The notes: generated by a model not told the origin, from the letters alone. A stretch of 64,000 nt of DNA from Oscillospiraceae bacterium (GCA_902788505.1 CADAKH010000013.1:20950-84949), one strand, 5' to 3'; numbered from the stretch's first letter, positions 42,373-52,626 are shown. Numbers and translations: made by a program.

Positions 42373-43086
42373 ATGAGAAAGATATTAGTCGCCAATGATG
42401 ACGGAATCACTTCTGACGGGATAGCACGACTTGCTGCGGTTGCAAAGAAATTCGGTGAAGTCTGGGTCGTAGCTCCGCAAAGGCAATACAGCGCAAATTC
42501 ACATGCGGCAAATTTCTGGACTCCGCTTGAAGTATGGCCCGTCGATTTTCCTGTTGAAGGCGTACATGCTTATGCGACTTCGGGAACGCCGTCAGACTGC
42601 GTATGCGTTGCGATAAACGCGGTAATGCCGGGCAAGCCTGATCTTGCTTTTTGCGGTATCAATGCGGGCTATAATGTTTCTTACGGCATACAGTATTCTG
42701 CTACATGCGGTGCCGCGTTTGAAGCCGCATGTCATGGAGTTCATACGATAGCTTTCTCGGAACATCATGAAGCTACGCATGTTGTAACCGACAAGTATAT
42801 TGAAGAGATCGCTCAGGAACTGATCGGTAAACCGCTTGATCAAAATGAGATATGGAACGTTAATTTCCCGGGATGCACTCTTGAGGAGTTCAGGGGCAAG
42901 AAGTACGGTTGTGTTGTATCACAGAGTGATTTTTATGCCGGAAGATATAATGTTGTCTCCAAAGACGGCGACAAGGTCACGTATCAGATAGAATTCGATC
43001 TTCAGTGGAAGGGCAGTGAGAACACGGATCTCGGTGCGGTAATAAACAACTATATCTCTATTGGCAAAGTTAAGAATTACAGCTAA
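42373..43086 (+). CDS. surE: 5'/3'-nucleotidase SurE
   Basis: A 237-residue metal-dependent phosphatase acting on nucleoside monophosphates. It has the N-terminal metal site ILVANDDGITSDGI, then WVVAPQRQYSANSHAA (Ser/Asn ligands), the pocket TSGTPSDCVCVAIN, and the Asn block CGINAGYNVSYGIQYSATCGAAFEA. It is slightly shorter than E. coli SurE and typical of Firmicutes. The start at 42373 gives the standard MRKILV N-terminus and has CAGG upstream. It is followed nine bases later by the DUF1295 gene. Confidence 0.93.
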   Translation: MRKILVANDDGITSDGIARLAAVAKKFGEVWVVAPQRQYSANSHAANFWTPLEVWPVDFPVEGVHAYATSGTPSDCVCVAINAVMPGKPDLAFCGINAGYNVSYGIQYSATCGAAFEAACHGVHTIAFSEHHEATHVVTDKYIEEIAQELIGKPLDQNEIWNVNFPGCTLEEFRGKKYGCVVSQSDFYAGRYNVVSKDGDKVTYQIEFDLQWKGSENTDLGAVINNYISIGKVKNYS

Positions 43087-43095
43087 AGGTTAAGT

Positions 43096-43959
43096 ATGGA
43101 TACAATAAAGAACAGCAAGTCTCTAAGTATTCTGGTGATAACGGTCATTTATATTTTGGCATCTGTTCTCGGTGTATTCATTTATGTAAAGCTGCCGCTC
43201 CCTTTTTGGGCTTCGCTGTTACTGGCAGATGTTGCATCTACTGTGTTTGTATTCATCTTCAGTCTTATATTCAAAAATGCTTCGGTCTATGATCCTTACT
43301 GGAGTGTTCAGCCGGTGATAATAGCCTTTGCATTTGCGATGTTCAGCAGGCTTACATTGGCATCTGTTCTGGTCCTTATATCGGTTACATACTGGGGCAT
43401 CAGGCTTACGGGAAACTGGGTATATACATTCGGAGGTCTGAAGAATCAGGACTGGCGTTATACAAAGCTTGATAAAGATACGGGAAAATTCTATCCGCTT
43501 ATAAACTTTACCGGTATCCATATGGTGCCGACTCTTGTTGTATATGGAGCAACTCTTCCGGCAGTCTTTCTGATCAGGGAGGAGACCGGAGCTAATGCCG
43601 GAAGTTTTATCGGAACTTTCATCTGTATCGGAGCTGCTACCTTACAGCTCATTTCAGATATTCAGATGCACAGATACAGAAAGAGCGGTACAAAGGGACT
43701 TATCAACACTGGTCTTTGGAAATATGCGAGACACCCTAACTATCTTGGCGAGATACTGATGTGGTGGGGTATAGGTATTCAGGCTGTTTCTGTAATGCCT
43801 TCACGCTGGTATCTGTTTGCCGGAGCCATAGCGAATACAATACTTTTCTTTACAGTCAGTATCCCTATGGCAGATAAAAGACAGTCTTCCAAACCGGGCT
43901 ACTCCGGGTATCATGCCAGAACCAGAAGCCTTCTGCCTTTGCCTAAAAGAAGCGCCTAA
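43096..43959 (+). CDS. DUF1295-family membrane protein (steroid 5-alpha-reductase-like fold)
   Basis: A 287-residue membrane protein with about seven hydrophobic segments. The motif NASVYDPYWSVQPVIIA is the DUF1295 hallmark. The C-terminal half has RLTGNWVYTFGGLKNQDWRY and the NADPH-site pattern GLWKYARHPNYLGEILMWWGIG, shared with steroid reductases and isoprenylcysteine methyltransferases. The substrate is unknown; a lipid or polyprenyl compound is plausible. AAAGG lies before the start, in the same direction as surE and probably co-transcribed. Confidence 0.85.
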   Translation: MDTIKNSKSLSILVITVIYILASVLGVFIYVKLPLPFWASLLLADVASTVFVFIFSLIFKNASVYDPYWSVQPVIIAFAFAMFSRLTLASVLVLISVTYWGIRLTGNWVYTFGGLKNQDWRYTKLDKDTGKFYPLINFTGIHMVPTLVVYGATLPAVFLIREETGANAGSFIGTFICIGAATLQLISDIQMHRYRKSGTKGLINTGLWKYARHPNYLGEILMWWGIGIQAVSVMPSRWYLFAGAIANTILFFTVSIPMADKRQSSKPGYSGYHARTRSLLPLPKRSA

Positions 43960-44108
43960 CCCTTATTCTTTTATATGATACAATGACGGGACAGAAATTC
44001 TTCGGGAGAGAATGGATTCTTATATATGGAATTATCAGATGATAAGACAGTAATAAGAAAGTATTGCTTAGGTATATAAGGAAAAAAGAAAAAACAAAGA
44101 GGCAGCTG

Positions 44109-45089
44109 ATGCGTGATTTTACGGTAACCAAATCCCAGGACGGGCTTCATGTAGTTAAGGCATCCCAGGAAGCATTTCCGCAACTCAAATCTGCGGACCT
44201 TTTCCATGCTCTTAAAAGACGTGATATAAGGATCGACGGCAAAAAGATCAATAAGGATATTGCCGTAAAGACCGGAAATGTGGTTGAGATATGGCTTCCT
44301 GATGATCTTTTCGAAGCAAAAAAGGAATCCGGTCCTGTTAAAGCACAGGAACCGATGTTTGATATAGTAGCAGAAACAAAAGGCCTTCTCATTGTCAACA
44401 AATCACAGGGAATTGCGGTCCACTCGGGAAAGAGCGACATTGAAGACACTCTTATTGATCAGATCCGGAATACCACCAAATTCAAGGAAGCAGAACTCTG
44501 CCACAGGATCGATATGAATACGGGAGGTCTCGTTCTCATCGCCAAGAACAAGCAGGCTTTGGCAGATTGTGTGGAACTTTTCAAGAATGGTCTTGTAACC
44601 AAGCGGTACAGGGCGCTTGTGTTGGGTGAGCCTGATGAAGGTGTGCCTGCTGTCGGAAGTGACGGAACGATCTATAAGGAAGTTACGGGCTATCTCGAAA
44701 AGACAAAGGCCGGCAAAGTCTATATCCACGACGAAAAGCAGCCGGGAGATCTTGACATAGCCACAAAATACAGGATACTTAAGACTTTTGAGAATGCCGG
44801 GCCTGACGGCGAGAGCGTATCCGATCTTGAGCTGGAGCTTGTTACAGGAAGAACACATCAGATCAGGGCCCAGTTCGCTCATTTGGGACACCCGGTAATA
44901 GGTGACGGTAATTACGGCAGGAACAAGGTCAACATGCACTTTGAGTCGGTTGACGGCAAAAAGGTCAGATATCAGCAGCTCTTCTCATGTCAGATCCTAT
45001 TCGGCAGGATCCCGAAGAACAATCTCCATGTTGACGTGTCAGGTAAAACTTTTAAAATAGGACCAGACTACAAAGTTCGCCTTAAATAA
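44109..45089 (+). CDS. RluA/RluD-family 23S rRNA pseudouridine synthase
   Basis: A 326-residue enzyme. The N-terminal S4-type segment (about 1-75: LFHALKRRDIRIDGKKINKD) binds RNA. The catalytic motif is the RluA-type ELCHRIDMNTGGLVLIAKN with the essential Asp, followed by KRYRALVLG and the binding block ELVTGRTHQIRAQFAHLGHPVIGDGNYG. This belongs to the RluC/RluD branch; the exact uridine cannot be told. ATG 44109 is preferred over 44064 because AGAGGC precedes it and the extra N-terminal residues are highly charged and atypical. murI follows 15 bases downstream. Confidence 0.9.
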   Translation: MRDFTVTKSQDGLHVVKASQEAFPQLKSADLFHALKRRDIRIDGKKINKDIAVKTGNVVEIWLPDDLFEAKKESGPVKAQEPMFDIVAETKGLLIVNKSQGIAVHSGKSDIEDTLIDQIRNTTKFKEAELCHRIDMNTGGLVLIAKNKQALADCVELFKNGLVTKRYRALVLGEPDEGVPAVGSDGTIYKEVTGYLEKTKAGKVYIHDEKQPGDLDIATKYRILKTFENAGPDGESVSDLELELVTGRTHQIRAQFAHLGHPVIGDGNYGRNKVNMHFESVDGKKVRYQQLFSCQILFGRIPKNNLHVDVSGKTFKIGPDYKVRLK

Positions 45090-45104
45090 GGAAGAAGGAT
45101 ATAA

Positions 45105-45947
45105 ATGACTGATAACAGACCGATCGGAATTTTCGATTCAGGTATCGGAGGACTGACGGTTCTCAGAGAGATACTGAATACAGTGCCCGGTGAGAGCACT
45201 ATCTATTTCGGTGACAATTCGAGAGCTCCTTACGGTACAAAATCGAAGAGCACGATAATCCGTTACTCTCTTCAGAATATGAAGTTCCTTGAGAGCAAAG
45301 ACGTCAAGATGATCGTCGTTGCCTGTAATACTGCGAGTGCATATGCTTATGAGGAATTAAGGTCAAGAGCAAAGGTTCCGGTTGTTGAGGTGGTAACTCC
45401 GGGTGCAGATGAAGCCTGCCGTGCCACAAAGAACGGAAAGATCGGGATCATTGCCACCAAAGGTACGATCTCAACGGGAGTATATAAGGCCGCAGTCGAA
45501 AAGCGTGCCCTTGAACTCGGCTTGAAAGATATCGAAATATATCAGCAGGCCTGTCCTTTGTTTGTCTCTCTGGCGGAGGAAGGCTGGTGGGATACGGAGA
45601 TTACCAGACTTACGGCAGAAGAATATCTGAAGCCTTTGAAGGCGGCGGGCGTTGACACCCTTGTCATGGCCTGCACCCATTATCCGTTGCTTTCCAGGGT
45701 GATAGGCGAAGTAATGGGAAGTAAAGTTGTTCTGGTCAATACAGGTGTGGCTACGGCCAAAGTTGTTAAAAACCTTCTTGAATCAAACGGAACCGCTTCC
45801 GGTACGGATGCTTCAGGCTGTGTAAGAGAGTTCTATACAAGCGATGAGCCTGAACTGTTCGAGCAAGTCGCTGCTCCGTTCCTTGGAGAAGGGCTTCCTT
45901 CCGGAACAAAGCATTTTACGACTGACAAGTATGAGGTGGATGTCTGA
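45105..45947 (+). CDS. murI: Glutamate racemase (MurI)
   Basis: A 280-residue cofactor-independent racemase that makes D-glutamate for peptidoglycan. The two catalytic Cys are in IVVACNTASAYAY (first half) and VMACTHYPLLSRV (second half). The N-terminal IGIFDSGIGGLTVLREI and YFGDNSRAPYG blocks are diagnostic. Length is normal. It starts behind AAGGAAGAAGGA, and its stop codon overlaps the next start (TGATGG), so it is coupled to the DUF1934 gene. Confidence 0.96.
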   Translation: MTDNRPIGIFDSGIGGLTVLREILNTVPGESTIYFGDNSRAPYGTKSKSTIIRYSLQNMKFLESKDVKMIVVACNTASAYAYEELRSRAKVPVVEVVTPGADEACRATKNGKIGIIATKGTISTGVYKAAVEKRALELGLKDIEIYQQACPLFVSLAEEGWWDTEITRLTAEEYLKPLKAAGVDTLVMACTHYPLLSRVIGEVMGSKVVLVNTGVATAKVVKNLLESNGTASGTDASGCVREFYTSDEPELFEQVAAPFLGEGLPSGTKHFTTDKYEVDV

Positions 45948-46375
45948 TGGAGAATAAAAAAAAGGAACAGTGCCTTTTCGTGGTCAGATCGGGAATGTAT
46001 AACGAGCCCCTTACCACAAAGGGAACCGTCGGGGAAGAAGGCGGAAGGACCGTCTATACCTGGACCGAAAAGCATAACGAGAACGAAAAAGAAACACATT
46101 TCACTCTGACACTTATTAAAAATGAGTCCAAAGCCATTGTAATAAGGAATGGTGATGTTACTTCAAGAATGGTTTTCGAGTCCGGAAACAAGACGACGAG
46201 CACGATGAATACGACATTCGGCCCCATAGAAGTGGTTATAGATACTGAATATATCAACTTCCCGGGAGGCCTAATCGACGGGGCTGAGATCAGTTATACA
46301 CTCGATCCGGACAGCGGAGATCCGATAAGAAATATCTTTTCGATAAAAAGGCTCTTGCAAAACGAAGAAATATAA
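45947..46375 (+). CDS. DUF1934 (YwiB-like, calycin fold) protein
   Basis: A 142-residue small beta-barrel-type protein. The pattern VVRSGMYNEPLTTKGTVGEE, then ETHFTLTLIKNESKAIVIRNG, then MNTTFGPIEVVIDTEYINF and ISYTLDPDSGDPIRNIFSIK matches the DUF1934 lipocalin-like family, where F/L-Y-x-L near the end is conserved. Its role is unknown in all organisms I can recall. The start overlaps the murI stop. Confidence 0.85.
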   Translation: MENKKKEQCLFVVRSGMYNEPLTTKGTVGEEGGRTVYTWTEKHNENEKETHFTLTLIKNESKAIVIRNGDVTSRMVFESGNKTTSTMNTTFGPIEVVIDTEYINFPGGLIDGAEISYTLDPDSGDPIRNIFSIKRLLQNEEI

Positions 46376-46419
46376 GGTATTATCTTCAAGCATTTGTGAA
46401 AAGAAAGAGGTGAAGATGA

Positions 46420-46600
46420 ATGGCACATCCGAAGCGTAAATGGTCGAAGGCAAGGACTGCACGTCACAGAAGCGCATGGAAACTTAACATGCCGGGTCTC
46501 GTTGAATGTCCCCAGTGTCATGCTAAGATGCTTCGCCGCACGGTCTGCAAGAACTGCGGTACTGCCTCTTTTTTTGCAAAAGGAAGTAACTGCGGCATGA
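46420..46600 (+). CDS. rpmF: Ribosomal protein L32 with an apparent one-base frameshift at its 3' end
   Basis: L32 of the 50S subunit, zinc-binding form. The N-terminus HPKRKWSKARTARHRSAWKL and the two CxxC pairs (CPQC, CKNC) are clear. As given, the frame runs through a T7 run (46569-46575) straight into der with no stop, making an apparent 502-residue fusion. If one T is removed, the last codons read LQKEVTAA and stop at TGA 46598-46600. That gives 59 residues (the normal L32 length), a KEV tail as in other L32 proteins, and an ATGA overlap with der. I infer an indel or slippage at the T-run rather than a true fusion. GAGGTGAAG precedes the start. Confidence 0.8.
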
Positions 46601-47928
46601 GCAAACCGGTTGTGGCAATAGTGGGAAGGCCTAATGTAGGCAAATCCTCATTGTTCAACACTATCTATGGAGAGCGTATCTCCATTGTTCATGACACCCC
46701 CGGTGTCACGAGAGACCGTATCTATGCAGAGACTTCCTGGTGCGGAAGAGACTTCATTATGATCGATACGGGCGGTATTGAGCCCGACACGGGAGATGAC
46801 ATTATATTGCAGCAGATGCGCGTTCAGGCGGAGATCGCGATCGAGACTGCAGATGTCATCTTATTTATGTGTGATCTCAAGAGCGGACTTACAGCGGCCG
46901 ACAGCGATATAGCTATGATGCTCAGAAGAGCAGGTCGTCCTGTTGTTGTATGCGTAAACAAGTCTGACTATGTAGGTGATCCGCCGCCGGAGTTCTATGA
47001 ATTCTACAATCTCGGACTTGAAGATGTCTGTGCGATCTCAGCTGCTCACAAGCTGGGACTCGGTGAGATGCTCGACCTTATCGTATCGAAATTCCCGCCG
47101 GCTGACGAAAATGAAGGGAAGGACGAGACCATAAGAGTTGCCGTTATCGGCAGACCTAATGCAGGTAAGTCTTCCTTATCCAATAAGCTTGCCGGGGCCG
47201 AAAGAAGTATCGTATCCGATATTGCGGGCACGACCCGTGATACCATTGACTCTCTTATCGAGAATGAATACGGTTCATTTACCATCGTTGACACAGCCGG
47301 CATGCGCAAGAAGGGCAAGATCGAAGATGTTATCGAGCGTTATTCGATGGTAAGAGCTCTTGCCGCAGTTGACAGGGCAGATGTCTGTGTCATCCTTATT
47401 GATGCCGAAAAAGGCGTAACTGAGCAGGATGCAAGGATTGCCGGCCTGGCACACGATAATGGCAAGGCTTCGGTAATAGTCATTAACAAGTGGGACCTTA
47501 TCGATAAGCAGACCGGAACCCTGGAAGAGATGACCAAGATCGTTAAACAGCGCCTTCCTTTTATGGATTATGCCCCCGTGCTGTTTATCTCGGCCAAGAC
47601 AGGTCAAAGGGTTGATAAGCTTTTCGGACTTATAAAGACTGTTTATGAGAATTCAAAGAAGCGCCTTACCACAAGCGTGCTTAACCGCATGATCTCCGAG
47701 GCAGTAACGCAGGTTCCGACACCTCAGGACAAGGGCAGGCATCTGCGTATCTATTATGGTACACAGGTATCCGTTCAGCCGCCCACGTTCGCATTGTTTG
47801 TAAACGACAAGGAATTGTCGCATTTCTCCTATGAGCGCTATCTCGAGAATCAGCTCAGAAGAAACTTCGGATTTGAAGGTGTTCCTATCCGTCTCCTTTT
47901 GCGTAATAAGAATGGCGAAGAAGACTGA
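46597..47928 (+). CDS. der: GTPase Der (EngA), ribosome assembly
   Basis: A 443-residue double GTPase required for 50S subunit maturation. Two complete G domains are visible: the first with VGRPNVGKSS, GVTRDR, DTGG and NKSD; the second (about residue 183 on) with IGRPNAGKSS, GTTRDT, DTAGMRKKG and NKWD. A KH-like C-terminal domain ends in FGFEGVPIRLLLRNKN. Counted from ATG 46597 the length is the usual 435-445 of Firmicutes. An internal AAAGGAAG at the end of rpmF serves as its ribosome binding site. The upstream frame is continuous with L32, which I treat as an artefact or slippage event (see rpmF). Confidence 0.95.
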   Translation: MSKPVVAIVGRPNVGKSSLFNTIYGERISIVHDTPGVTRDRIYAETSWCGRDFIMIDTGGIEPDTGDDIILQQMRVQAEIAIETADVILFMCDLKSGLTAADSDIAMMLRRAGRPVVVCVNKSDYVGDPPPEFYEFYNLGLEDVCAISAAHKLGLGEMLDLIVSKFPPADENEGKDETIRVAVIGRPNAGKSSLSNKLAGAERSIVSDIAGTTRDTIDSLIENEYGSFTIVDTAGMRKKGKIEDVIERYSMVRALAAVDRADVCVILIDAEKGVTEQDARIAGLAHDNGKASVIVINKWDLIDKQTGTLEEMTKIVKQRLPFMDYAPVLFISAKTGQRVDKLFGLIKTVYENSKKRLTTSVLNRMISEAVTQVPTPQDKGRHLRIYYGTQVSVQPPTFALFVNDKELSHFSYERYLENQLRRNFGFEGVPIRLLLRNKNGEED

Positions 47929-48053
47929 TATTTTGTGAAATATCACAGTCACTAATCCGGGCGTTTCAGTAGCAAAATATTACTCGGTTTTAATTAATAA
48001 TTATTAGAAGTATCAGCAACGCATCAACTGATCTATTTTTTACGGAGATTTTT

Positions 48054-49904
48054 ATGGCAGTCAAAACTATCGAGAACTTAAGAAACATCGCAATCATCGC
48101 ACACGTTGACCATGGTAAGACAACGATCGTTGACTCAATGCTCAAGCAGGCAGGAGTTTACCGTGAGAATGAGGCAGTCGTTGAGCAGGTAATGGATAGC
48201 AACGACCTTGAGCGAGAGAGAGGAATCACGATCCTTGCAAAGAATACGGCAATCGATTACAAGGGAATCCGTATCAATGTCGTAGATACTCCCGGCCACG
48301 CTGACTTCGGCGGTGAGGTAGAACGTGTACTTAAGATGGTTGACTCCGTTCTTCTCGTAGTTGACGCTTTTGACGGTCCTATGCCTCAGACAAGATTCGT
48401 TCTTCACAAGGCATTGGAGCTTGGCCTTAAGCCGATCGTCTGCATCAACAAGATCGACCGTCCTGATGCAAGACCTCTTGAAGTAGTTGATATGGTTCTT
48501 GATCTCTTCATCGAACTCGGTGCTGACGATGAGCAGCTCGAATTCCCCGTTGTTTATACTTCAGGTAAGACATGCGTAGCTACACTTGATCTCAAGGAGT
48601 ACGAGGAGGGCAAGCAGCTCGACTTCACACCTCTCCTTGATACAGTTGTTGAATACACACCCTGTCCTGTAGGCGATCCTGAGGGCCCTATGCAGCTTCT
48701 CGTATCCAACATCGATTCAGATCCTTATATCGGCAGAATCGGTGTAGGAAGAGTCGAGAGAGGTACTATCAAGCAGGGTGAGAATGTTGCGCTTGTTACA
48801 TACGGTGAAGAAGGCAAGAGAAATGCAAGAGTAGTTAAGCTCTTAAGATTCCACAATCTCGGTCGTGAGGAAGTTGAATCCGCATCAATAGGTGAGATCG
48901 TATGCGTTGCAGGTATCGCAGATATCAATATCGGTGACACTCTTTGTGATGCTGCTGTGCCTGAGCCGCTTCCGTTCGTTAAGATCGACGAGCCTACTAT
49001 TGCCATGACATTCTCTGTCAACGACAGCCCGTTCGCAGGTCAGGAAGGTAAGTTCGTAACATCACGTCATTTAAGAGACAGACTTTTCAAGGAGATTGAG
49101 ACAAACGTTTCCATGAGAGTCGAAGAGACAGATACAACAGAAGCATTCATCGTTAAGGGAAGAGGAGAGCTTCATCTCTCAGTTCTTATCGAGACCATGC
49201 GCCGTGAAGGATATGAGTTCCAGGTTAGTAAGCCGAAGGTCATCATGCAGGAGATCGACGGTGTTCTCTGCGAACCTGTTGAAGAACTCGTAATCGACGT
49301 TCCTGAGGAATTTGTAGGTCCTGTTATGGAGAAGATCGGAAAGCGTAAGGGTGAGCTTCTCAACATGCTTCCTCCTACCAAGGGATATACACGTTTGGAA
49401 TTCAAGATCCCTTCAAGAGGACTCCTCGGTTACCGTACCGAGTTTTTGACCGACACTAAGGGCAATGGTATAATGAACTCCGTTATCTCGGGCTTTGAAC
49501 CCTTCGCAGGTGAGATCGAGACGAGAGGTCAGGGAGTGCTTGTGGCATTCGAGACCGGAACGGCTGTAACCTACGGATTATACAATGCTCAGGATAGAGG
49601 TGCACTCTTCATCGGAGCAGGCACACCGGTATATGAAGGCATGATCGTAGGTATCAATCCAAAGCCTGAGGATATTACCGTAAATGTCTGCAAAAAGAAG
49701 CATGTTACCAACATGCGTTCGGCAGGAGCTGACGATGCTATGCGTCTTACTCCTCCGCTTACTTTCTCCCTTGAGCAGTGCCTGGAATTTGTCGAAGATG
49801 ATGAGCTTTGTGAGGTAACTCCCCAGAACATCAGACTTCGCAAGAAAATACTTAATAACGATCTTCGCGCCAAGACTCTTGCCAAGCAGAAGAAGGACGC
49901 CTGA
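48054..49904 (+). CDS. typA: Translational GTPase TypA/BipA
   Basis: A 616-residue ribosome-associated GTPase related to EF-G and involved in 50S assembly and stress adaptation. G motifs: [54 protein letters not shown]. The later blocks [27 protein letters not shown] and [21 protein letters not shown] are TypA-specific, as is the C-terminal domain with [22 protein letters not shown]. Full length. A CGGAGATTTTT site precedes the start after 125 non-coding bases. Confidence 0.96.
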   Translation: MAVKTIENLRNIAIIAHVDHGKTTIVDSMLKQAGVYRENEAVVEQVMDSNDLERERGITILAKNTAIDYKGIRINVVDTPGHADFGGEVERVLKMVDSVLLVVDAFDGPMPQTRFVLHKALELGLKPIVCINKIDRPDARPLEVVDMVLDLFIELGADDEQLEFPVVYTSGKTCVATLDLKEYEEGKQLDFTPLLDTVVEYTPCPVGDPEGPMQLLVSNIDSDPYIGRIGVGRVERGTIKQGENVALVTYGEEGKRNARVVKLLRFHNLGREEVESASIGEIVCVAGIADINIGDTLCDAAVPEPLPFVKIDEPTIAMTFSVNDSPFAGQEGKFVTSRHLRDRLFKEIETNVSMRVEETDTTEAFIVKGRGELHLSVLIETMRREGYEFQVSKPKVIMQEIDGVLCEPVEELVIDVPEEFVGPVMEKIGKRKGELLNMLPPTKGYTRLEFKIPSRGLLGYRTEFLTDTKGNGIMNSVISGFEPFAGEIETRGQGVLVAFETGTAVTYGLYNAQDRGALFIGAGTPVYEGMIVGINPKPEDITVNVCKKKHVTNMRSAGADDAMRLTPPLTFSLEQCLEFVEDDELCEVTPQNIRLRKKILNNDLRAKTLAKQKKDA

Positions 49905-49934
49905 TCGGTTTAAATCGGGGGATATTTGTAGCTG

Positions 49935-51140
49935 ATGTTATCCGGCAAGGTCAGGGTTGCTTTAAGGATATTGATAATCCTTGTACTGCTGTTCGGATTT
50001 GCCGTAGGCGGAGTATATGTAGGCTATAACTATGTCATTTCCCAGGATAAGCGATTCAATACTCTTAAGGCTGATATTGAGGCCGGCAAGTACAATATCA
50101 AGGCTGACACCGAAGGTGCCGTAACTATCGTCATCAAGAGCGGTGACTCCACATCTGATATTGCTGAGAAATTATATGATCAGGGACTTATCACGAATAA
50201 GTTCCTGTTCTCCATTATCAGCAAGCTCAACGGTTTTGATGGAGCTTATGTTGCCGGTACTCACTACCTTTTAAAAGGCTTCTCATACGACGAGCTCATG
50301 TATTTCCTTACTCTTGAGCCGGCTGCAGTTAAGGTTACCATTCCTGAGGGTTCCACATATTACGATGTTAAGCGGATCCTTCATGAAGCGGGACTTAACT
50401 TTGATGATGCGGAATTCGACAAGTGCATGAATTCGCCGAATCTTTTCGTCGACTATGAATTTGTATCCCAGATTGATATTAAGGAAGGAAGAGACTTTAT
50501 CCTTTCAGGTTATCTCTATCCCGATACATATTATTTCGATGTTAATGCAAGTCCTGAATCCATTATCAGAAGGTTCCTTAATAATACACAGAGCAAGCTT
50601 TACGATGAGTATTATGTCAGAGCAGAAAGACTCGGATATTCGATGGATGAGATAATAACTCTCGCTTCCGTCATCCAGATGGAGACGGGCAGACCTTCTG
50701 ACATGATGCTTATCTCTGCGGTATTCCATAACCGTCTTGATTCAGATGACGAGGATATGAGATATCTGGGTTCATCTGCAACGATCAATTATCTTGTCGA
50801 GATGAATGGCGGAAAAGCGTCTATCCTTCATACTGATGCCGAACTCAGCATTAACAGTCCGTATAATACATATACACATCAGGGACTTCCTCCGGGACCT
50901 ATCTGTATGCCCGGAATAGATGCTATCTCAGCAGCTCTGTATCCTGAGCCGAACTGCAATTACATGTATTTCTGCGCTACCGGTATTGACGGCGGCACAG
51001 CTTATGCAACAACGCTTTCTCAGCATGAGGATAATGTTGAGAAGTACAGAGAGAACTGGGTAAGGGCTGAAGAGACTGAGGAGACTTCCGAGGAGACAAC
51101 AACAGAGAGCAGCGGACTTGTAATCGTTCCCGATACTTGA
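49935..51140 (+). CDS. mltG: Endolytic murein transglycosylase MltG
   Basis: A 401-residue membrane-anchored enzyme that cleaves nascent glycan strands. One N-terminal helix (about 11-31) is followed by a LysM-like segment (VTIVIKSGDSTSDIAEKLYDQGLI) and then the YceG/MltG domain: GYLYPDTYYF, ASVIQMETGRPSDMMLISAVFHNRL with the catalytic Glu (about 250), INSPYNTYTHQGLPPGPI and YMYFCA. The C-terminal 20 residues are a Glu/Thr-rich tail. Its start lies 30 bases after typA, with AATCGGGGGATA upstream. Confidence 0.93.
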   Translation: MLSGKVRVALRILIILVLLFGFAVGGVYVGYNYVISQDKRFNTLKADIEAGKYNIKADTEGAVTIVIKSGDSTSDIAEKLYDQGLITNKFLFSIISKLNGFDGAYVAGTHYLLKGFSYDELMYFLTLEPAAVKVTIPEGSTYYDVKRILHEAGLNFDDAEFDKCMNSPNLFVDYEFVSQIDIKEGRDFILSGYLYPDTYYFDVNASPESIIRRFLNNTQSKLYDEYYVRAERLGYSMDEIITLASVIQMETGRPSDMMLISAVFHNRLDSDDEDMRYLGSSATINYLVEMNGGKASILHTDAELSINSPYNTYTHQGLPPGPICMPGIDAISAALYPEPNCNYMYFCATGIDGGTAYATTLSQHEDNVEKYRENWVRAEETEETSEETTTESSGLVIVPDT

Positions 51141-51181
51141 TCTTCGAAGCATAATCAATCTGGCCATGAAAGGGAAGTAAT

Positions 51182-52471
51182 ATGGGTTACGACCGTTCAC
51201 ATTTCGAGATATTAAGTCCTGCCGGCAATCCCGACAAACTGCGTGCTGCCGTTGAATACGGTGCAGATGCAGTATATCTGTCCGGCCAGAGTTACGGACT
51301 TCGCGCTTTCAGTGATAATTTCAACGAAGAAGAGATGAAAGCCGGAATAGCATATGCTCACGAACACGGAGTGAAGTGTTATGTAACGCTAAATGTCATG
51401 CCGACTGAAGAAGATCTTTCAGGTCTTGAACATGCGGTCACATTTGTCGGCAAAGAGAGCGGTGCCGATGCGGTCCTGATCTCTGATCCCGGAGTATTTA
51501 CCATGGCGCGCACATTGTGTCCTGATCTTGAGATCCATATCTCGACACAGGCAAGTGTTACTAACAGTGCAGCTTGCAATTTCTGGGCATCTCAGGGCGC
51601 GAAAAGGATCGTCCTTGCCCGTGAAGTGTCTCTTGAGCAGATAAAGAAGATCCGTAAGGCGATTCCGTCTGATGTTGAGCTTGAATGCTTTATCCACGGG
51701 GCTATGTGTGTTTCCTATTCAGGAAGATGTCTCCTTTCCAACTATTTCACCGGAAGAAGATCCAACGGCGGCGCCTGTGCCCAGCCCTGCAGATGGGGGT
51801 ATTACGTTGTCGAGGAGAAACGTCCTGACATTCCGCTTCCGGTTGAAGAGGACAAGAGAGGGACTTATATCTTCGGAAGCCGGGATATCTGCATGATCGA
51901 TCATGTTCCTGAACTTCTCGAAGCAGGTATAAATTCTTTTAAGATCGAAGGAAGGATCAAGGGCGCTTATTATGCAGCTGCTGTTACCAAAGTGTACAGG
52001 GAAGCTGTTGATCTTTGCTGCAAGGATCCTGACAAATACAAGGTCGATCCGCACTGGAAAGAGATTCTGGATAAGGTAGTTCACAGAGATTACGATACGG
52101 GATTCTTTTTCGACAGTCCGTGTGATGATGCGAAGATCGATCCGGACAAGTCATACAACAAGCCTGCATTTGTTGTAGGTGTCGTCCAGGAATTCAACCC
52201 GGAAACCGGACTTAACAGGGTGATCCAGAAAAACAAACTGTATAAAGGCGATACACTGAATGTGCTTATGCCGGAAGGCTATGTTGAACCTGTTGTCGTA
52301 TCAGAGCTTTACGATGCGAAAATGAAGCCTGTCGATGACTGTCCTCATCCTGAGATGACTTTTTATATGAAGGCTGTATCTTCTGTTGACGGAAGACAGA
52401 TCGAACTGCCTTCACTGACTTTCCTTTCCCGTGACGGGGATAAGGATTTCGGTATTCCTGCACCGCAATAA
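51182..52471 (+). CDS. Peptidase U32-family protein (tRNA hydroxylation type)
   Basis: A 429-residue member of family U32. It opens with EILSPAGNPDKLRAAVEYGADAVYLSGQSYGLRAF, and the Cys cluster lies at about 167-205: ECFIHGAMCVSYSGRCLLSNY and GGACAQPCRWGY. U32 proteins were first called collagenases, but the TrhP/YrrO branch is linked to prephenate-dependent 5-hydroxyuridine formation in tRNA, and the adjacent mltG resembles the Bacillus mltG-yrrN-yrrO order. That makes a tRNA modification role more likely than proteolysis. Four Cys could bind an iron-sulfur cluster. The start follows AAGGGAAGTAAT. Confidence 0.9.
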   Translation: MGYDRSHFEILSPAGNPDKLRAAVEYGADAVYLSGQSYGLRAFSDNFNEEEMKAGIAYAHEHGVKCYVTLNVMPTEEDLSGLEHAVTFVGKESGADAVLISDPGVFTMARTLCPDLEIHISTQASVTNSAACNFWASQGAKRIVLAREVSLEQIKKIRKAIPSDVELECFIHGAMCVSYSGRCLLSNYFTGRRSNGGACAQPCRWGYYVVEEKRPDIPLPVEEDKRGTYIFGSRDICMIDHVPELLEAGINSFKIEGRIKGAYYAAAVTKVYREAVDLCCKDPDKYKVDPHWKEILDKVVHRDYDTGFFFDSPCDDAKIDPDKSYNKPAFVVGVVQEFNPETGLNRVIQKNKLYKGDTLNVLMPEGYVEPVVVSELYDAKMKPVDDCPHPEMTFYMKAVSSVDGRQIELPSLTFLSRDGDKDFGIPAPQ

Positions 52472-52626
52472 CAAGCATTTAATGTAAATCTGTAAACTCT
52501 TTGAGATTTGAGCGACACAGTGATGTCAGAAATCGTTCATTTTTTGGTAACACATTCTGATATTCATTGTGCTATACTCAAGCCATCAGAAAAAAGAACT
52601 CAATAAGTTCTAAGGAGGTGAGACCA

